A stretch of DNA of 7,044 nt from the NCBI GenBank assembly GCA_009692985.1, contig SHYF01000086.1:1-7044 (forward strand), in the 5' to 3' direction. The DNA is from Dehalococcoidia bacterium (lineage in GTDB: Bacteria > Chloroflexota > Dehalococcoidia > Lucifugimonadales > SHYF01). Below are positions 5,122 to 7,044 of this stretch, one piece after another. Position 1 is the first letter of the stretch; each line of letters starts with the position of its first letter. The translations under genes and the position numbers were made by a program. The notes under the pieces are model-generated. The model saw nothing but the letters and a program-made list of their open reading frames with translations. It did no database searches and was not told the DNA's origin.

Positions 5122-7044
5122 ATGACAAGCGAACGTGTGCAACGACAGATAAACCGCCTTCTTGACGAGGCCGAGCAATCTTTGGCCCGCCGCGACTGGC
5201 AAAAGGTGAAAGAGTTTGCCGGCGACGTCATTGCCCTTGACCCCAGCAACGCCGACGCCCAAGCATTCCTAGCCGCCGCGGAGCGCGCCCTGGCCTCCTC
5301 TGCCGCATCCGTAGGGGCGCAGCATGCTGCGCCCCTACAACCAACCGCCTCCGCCCTGCCCGCCTCCTTTGCCGGCGGCCGCTACCAGGTGAAGAAGTTC
5401 CTTGGCGAAGGAGGCAAGAAGCGCGTCTACCTGGCCCACGATACTACCCTGGACCGCGACGTTGCCTTCGCCCTCATCAAGACCGAGCTTTGGACCTTGT
5501 CGCCGGCTCCCGCATCACACGGGAGGCCCAGGCCATGGGCCGTCTGGGCGACCACCCTAACATCATGCAAGTATTCGCCCTGGGCAACGAGGCTTCCCTG
5601 GCACCAGGAGGCCAGCCATACATGGTCCTGCCCCTGATGCCTGGCGGCGACGTGGAGGGCGTTATCGAGAAGGCCACGGACCATAAGATGCCCCTGGAGC
5701 AGGCCTTGCGCATTGCAAATGAGGTATGTCGGGGGCTGGAGTTCGCTCACTCCAAAGGCATCATCCACCGCGACCTGAAGCCCGACAACGTATGGCTCAC
5801 CCAAGATGGCACCGCCAAGATAGGCGACTTCGGCCTGGCACTGCCCATGAACCGCTCTCGCCTGACCACCGAAGGCATGATGGTGGTCACCGTCGCCTAC
5901 ATGCCGCCGGAGCAGGCCATGGGCGGCGATGTGACGCCCCAGGCTGACCTCTACTCCCTGGGCTGCATGATGTACGAGATGACGACTGGACGGCCCCCGT
6001 TTGTAGGGGACGGGCCTGTGGCCATCATCGGCCAGCACCTGAACACGCCGCCCGTGGCACCATCCTGGCACCGCCCGGACTGTCCACCAGCACTAGAATC
6101 CATCATCCTGCGCCTGCTGGAAAAAGACCCCACCAAGCGGCCACATACCGCCCGCGACGTGCGCGAGGCCTTGGAGGCCGTCGACCTCAATGTAGGGGCA
6201 CAGCATGCTGTGCCCCTACAAGACACAAAGGCCAACCCTCTGGAGGGCCTGGCCAGAGGCGTCTTCGTGGACCGCACCGCAGAGATGGCAACAGGCCGCG
6301 CCATAGTGGATGAGGCCCTGTCCGGCCGGGCTGGCTTCCTGCTGCTCAACGGCGAGATCGGCATAGGCAAGACACGCTTGGCCGAGGAGATCTGCACCTA
6401 CGCCTCCCTGCGGGGCGCTGCCGTCCTTTGGGGCGTCTCCTTGCAAGACCAGGGTGCTCCGGCCTACTGGCCCTGGGTCCAGGCCCTGCGCACCTACGTC
6501 CGCTCCAGAGACGCTGACAGGCTCCGCTCCGAGCTGGGCACCGTAGGCCCAGAGATGGCCAAGGTCGTGTCGGACCTGCGAGATCGTCTGCCCAACCTGC
6601 CTCCACCCACGCCTGGGAACCCGGCTGAAGAGCGATTCCGCCTCTTTGACGCCGTGGCCTCATTCCTGCGCAACGCCAGCGCCAGCCAGCCCTTGGTGGT
6701 GGTGCTGGATAACCTCCACCTGGCTGACCAGCCCACCCTTCTCTTGGCCCAGTTCCTACTTCAGAAGGCAGGCAACGCCCGCCTGCTCCTCATCGGCACC
6801 TACCGGGAGATGGAGACGGGGCGACGCCACCCCCACACCCAGGTGCTGGCGCAACTGGCCCTGGCGCGACGCTTCCGCCGCATGACACTGACTGGCCTCT
6901 CCAGGGAGGACGCGGGCCGGCTGATGGAGACAATAACTGGAGAGGTCGCGGCGCCCGCGCTGCTGAGGCGCGTCTACGAAGCCACGGGTGGCGTGCCGCT
7001 GTTTGTGGAGGAGACGGTGCGCCTGCTGGCCCAGCAGGGACGGC
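5122..7044 (+). CDS. Ser/Thr protein kinase - AAA/STAND ATPase signalling protein, frameshifted and cut by the right edge
   Basis: With one missing base restored near 5487, the product is at least 641 residues and open at the right edge. Residues 4-57 are helical and TPR-like ([27 protein letters not shown]). The Hanks-type kinase domain spans about 87-350: Gly-rich loop [10 protein letters not shown] 94-103, ATP-binding Lys120 in ALIK, helix-C Glu in [14 protein letters not shown] with catalytic Asp218, DFG Asp236 and PPE Glu264. All essential residues are present, so it should be active if read through. The ATPase domain starts near 380: Walker A GEIGIGKT 411-418, Walker B VVVLDN ending around Asp530, then GTYREME and GGVPLFVEE, as in AAA_16/STAND proteins. 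This kinase-ATPase layout recalls PknK-type regulators; substrate unknown. I preferred ATG 5122 (GGGAAAG about 10 nt upstream) over GTG 5104. Palindromes encode residues 64-73 and 358-367. Confidence 0.85.
5311..5340. repeat. Palindromic element copy 1, in frame, encodes [10 protein letters not shown]
   Basis: Positions 5311-5338 form a perfect 28-nt palindrome: the half GTAGGGGCGCAGCA is followed by its exact reverse complement, with GCATGC at the centre. As a transcript it can fold into a 12-bp stem with a CATG loop. It sits in the linker between the TPR-like N-terminus and the kinase domain and is read as residues 64-73. The two bases AA after it are shared with copy 2, giving a 30-nt (10-codon) shared unit. 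Confidence 0.92.
5485..5492 (+). other. Frame disruption in the kinase N-lobe (probable one-base deletion)
   Basis: Up to GAG at 5485-5487 the protein reads VAFALIKTE in the frame of ATG 5122. Staying in that frame gives unrelated sequence and a TGA stop at 5635-5637. Kinase homology resumes at TTG 5490 ([25 protein letters not shown]) in the -1 frame and stays open to the window edge. Adding one base, for example reading GAG GCT TTG GAC, restores continuity. No slippery heptamer is present at this point. A gene caller would report two pieces, about 5122-5637 and from ATG 5535 onward. It may be a sequencing or assembly error or a genuine disabling mutation. Confidence 0.88.
6192..6221. repeat. 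Palindromic element copy 2, in frame, encodes [10 protein letters not shown]
   Basis: Positions 6192-6219 form a perfect 28-nt palindrome with half GTAGGGGCACAGCA, extendable to 30 nt (6191-6220) by one further T-A pair. It differs from copy 1 at only two positions, 9 (G to A) and 20 (C to T), which pair with each other. It sits in the linker between the kinase and ATPase domains and is read in the same phase as copy 1, as residues 358-367. Copy 1 and copy 2 are about 880 nt apart. Confidence 0.92.

Noticed and set aside
5485..5492. Programmed -1 ribosomal frameshift at the kinase frame change
   Set aside because: The sequence GAGCTTTGG has no X-XXY-YYZ slippery heptamer, and neither tRNA would re-pair after slipping back one base. 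A one-base deletion explains the data more simply.
6002..6025. Possible third copy of the palindrome (GTAGGGGACGGGCC)
   Set aside because: Only the first eight or so bases agree. There is no matching right arm, and it encodes the FVGDGP stretch in the C-lobe of the kinase domain, so it is ordinary coding sequence.
5427..6071. 214-codon open frame on the minus strand opposite the kinase gene
   Set aside because: The plus strand here encodes an unmistakable kinase domain. The reverse reading shows no recognisable motif and is an antisense shadow of GC-rich coding sequence.

Overview
The window is bacterial and fairly GC-rich. It holds the 5' end of a plus-strand regulatory gene and a tightly packed minus-strand housekeeping operon, the two being divergently transcribed. 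The organism is probably a member of the Chloroflexota, Dehalococcoidia/SAR202-like. I infer this from the short 167-residue EF-Ts, the operon order, the style of the kinase-ATPase protein and the dispersed palindromes. I could not check it against a database.

Minus strand, read from right to left: rpsB (ribosomal protein S2), tsf (EF-Ts), pyrH (UMP kinase), frr (ribosome recycling factor), uppS (undecaprenyl diphosphate synthase), cdsA (CDP-diglyceride synthase) and the N-terminal half of dxr (DXP reductoisomerase), which runs off the left edge. The set joins translation, pyrimidine nucleotides, the MEP isoprenoid pathway (dxr), its lipid-carrier product (uppS) and phospholipid synthesis (cdsA). 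Junctions are 0 to 21 nt or overlapping, except a 113-nt gap between pyrH and frr that carries a 10-bp-stem inverted repeat. tsf and uppS both use TTG starts. A sigma70-type promoter (TTGCCC, 17 bp, TATACT) lies just upstream of rpsB.

Plus strand, 5122 to the right edge: a large signalling protein with a TPR-like N-terminus, a Hanks-type Ser/Thr kinase domain with all key residues, and then an AAA_16/STAND-like ATPase domain cut by the window end. A one-base frame disruption near 5487 splits the gene within the kinase N-lobe. An extended -10 promoter (TGATATAAT) precedes it.

The most unusual signal is a pair of 28-nt perfect palindromes inside this kinase gene, one in each interdomain linker. 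Both sit in the same reading phase and encode VGAQHA(A/V)PLQ. The two copies differ at two positions that pair with each other, so the palindrome is kept intact in both. This looks like an in-frame, dispersed palindromic element, comparable in behaviour to the Rickettsia palindromic elements.
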